Below are positions 63,271 through 64,000 of a stretch of DNA of 64,000 nt, piece by piece (position 1 is the stretch's first letter; each line of letters begins with the position of its first letter). The stretch is from Streptomyces sp. TSRI0107 (GTDB taxonomy: Bacteria > Actinomycetota > Actinomycetes > Streptomycetales > Streptomycetaceae). The translations under genes and the position numbers were made by a program. The notes below the pieces were generated by a model. It had not been told where the DNA came from. It saw only the letters and a program-made list of their open reading frames with translations, and searched no databases. The stretch is from positions 62,001 through 126,000 of the forward strand of contig NZ_LIVZ01000007.1 of assembly GCF_001905845.1 (NCBI RefSeq). Direction: 5' to 3'.

Positions 63271-64000
63271 GTGAGCTTCCCGTCGACGAGCGTGGCCTTG
63301 CCCCGGAGCCACGTGTGCGTGACACGGCCCGGCAGCTCACGCCCCTCGTACGGGGTGTTGCGGCTGCGCGAGGCGAAGCCCGCGGGGTCCACGAGCCCAC
63401 GGTATGCCGTGTCGACGAGGGTGAGGTTGGCGGGCTCACCAGCCGAGACGGGACGTCCGTGGCCCGAGGCCTGTCCGATCCGCGCGGGCGTGACGGACAT
63501 CCGGTCGGCGACGCCGGCCCAGTCCAGCAGGCCCGTGTCCACCATGGTCGCCTGGACCACCGACAGCGCGGTCTCCAGGCCGACCATGCCCATGGCGGCG
63601 GCGGCCCACTCGCAGTCCTTGTCCTCGTGCGGGTGCGGGGCGTGGTCGGTGGCGACGATGTCGATCGTGCCGTCGGCGAGCGCCTCGCGCAGGGCCATCA
63701 CGTCGCGCTCGGTGCGCAGCGGCGGGTTGACCTTGTAGACGGGGTTGTAGGTGCGCACCAGCTCGTCGGTGAGGAGCAGGTGGTGCGGGGTGACCTCGGC
63801 GGTGACCTGGATGCCGCGGGACTTGGCCCAGCGGACGATCTCGACGGAGCCGGCCGTCGACAGGTGGCAGATGTGCACGCGGGAGCCGACGTGCTCGGCG
63901 AGCAGCACGTCCCGGGCGATGATCGACTCCTCGGCCACGGCGGGCCAGCCGCCCAGGCCCAGCTCGGCGGAGACGATGCCCTCGTTCATCTCGGCGCCCT
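63267..64000 (-). CDS. pyrC: Dihydroorotase, N-terminus outside window
   Basis: The last 244 residues are inside the window; the start lies beyond 64000. Class I dihydroorotase: SRVHICHLSTAGSVE with a zinc-ligand His, TAEVTPHHLLLTDE with a second, and IVATDHAPHPHEDKDCE with the catalytic Asp. It closes carbamoyl aspartate to dihydroorotate. The stop overlaps the start of the downstream membrane protein gene (GTGA). pyrB and pyrR would be expected further upstream. Confidence 0.95.
   Translation of the reverse strand, partial: GAEMNEGIVSAELGLGGWPAVAEESIIARDVLLAEHVGSRVHICHLSTAGSVEIVRWAKSRGIQVTAEVTPHHLLLTDELVRTYNPVYKVNPPLRTERDVMALREALADGTIDIVATDHAPHPHEDKDCEWAAAAMGMVGLETALSVVQATMVDTGLLDWAGVADRMSVTPARIGQASGHGRPVSAGEPANLTLVDTAYRGLVDPAGFASRSRNTPYEGRELPGRVTHTWLRGKATLVDGKLT

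Overview
The window is 64 kb of very GC-rich DNA with GTG and ATG starts, frequent 4-nt start/stop overlaps, long convergent and divergent gene blocks, and almost no TTA codons. Gene content and order (chitinase, cbxX, hisG-hisE-ribH-ribAB-ribM-ribE under an FMN riboswitch, second chitinase, rpe, rsmB, fmt, priA, metK, coaBC, rpoZ, gmk, mihF, pyrF, pyrD, carB, carA, pyrC) match the core chromosome of Streptomyces, close to the S. coelicolor SCO1425-SCO1486 interval as I remember it. I see no prophage, insertion sequence, integrase or CRISPR array.

Layout. 1-9 kb: amidohydrolase (cut by the window edge), an Lrp/AsnC regulator, small hypothetical proteins, acyl-CoA dehydrogenase, a DasR-type-promoter chitinase, a TetR regulator, a 46-residue membrane protein, a C39-like secreted peptidase and a uridine-kinase-like P-loop protein. 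9-14 kb: a probable small RNA, a CbxX/CfqX AAA+ protein with a TTA codon, and a pair of CNNM/CBS membrane proteins. 14-19 kb: riboflavin/histidine supraoperon under an FMN riboswitch plus intrinsic terminator. 19-31 kb: second chitinase (again with a DasR-type promoter), an ECF41-type sigma factor with its oxidoreductase partner and a matching promoter, a ROK regulator with a large low-complexity insert, MFS transporter, thioesterase, uracil/xanthine permease, GH6 glycosidase, a DUF5995 protein and an LLM oxidoreductase. 31-39 kb: a putative basic-amino-acid catabolic module (lysine/arginine 2-monooxygenase-like flavoenzyme, omega-amidase-like nitrilase, cationic amino acid permease, Lrp regulator) with an MFS protein and a decayed gene in between. 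39-43 kb: GuaB1, barstar-like protein, SorC-family regulator, rpe. 43-51.5 kb: MMPL transporter, rsmB, fmt, HTH-like protein, a GC-rich tandem repeat array, and an actinobacterial degenerate priA. 51.9-64 kb: metK, coaBC, rpoZ, gmk, mihF and the pyrimidine operon.

The most unusual observation is between metK and priA (minus strand, about 51535-51658). The 3' half of a class II tRNA (long variable arm, canonical T arm, acceptor 3' strand) is followed, after a 6-nt loop, by the matching 5' half (acceptor 5' strand, U8, D arm). The two acceptor strands pair with each other, so this is a circularly permuted tRNA-like RNA. It is enclosed by an 8-bp outer helix and flanked by a 10-bp direct repeat. 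No anticodon loop can be recognised. Permuted tRNA genes are known from some algae and archaea; I know of none established in bacteria outside two-piece tmRNA.

Logic of the window: chitin utilisation (two DasR-type chitinase promoters), vitamin B2/histidine supply, stress-type sigma control, amino acid scavenging, and housekeeping translation/replication/nucleotide synthesis genes. Coordinates of starts were chosen by visible ribosome binding sites. Function calls rest on motifs and remembered families; no database search was possible.
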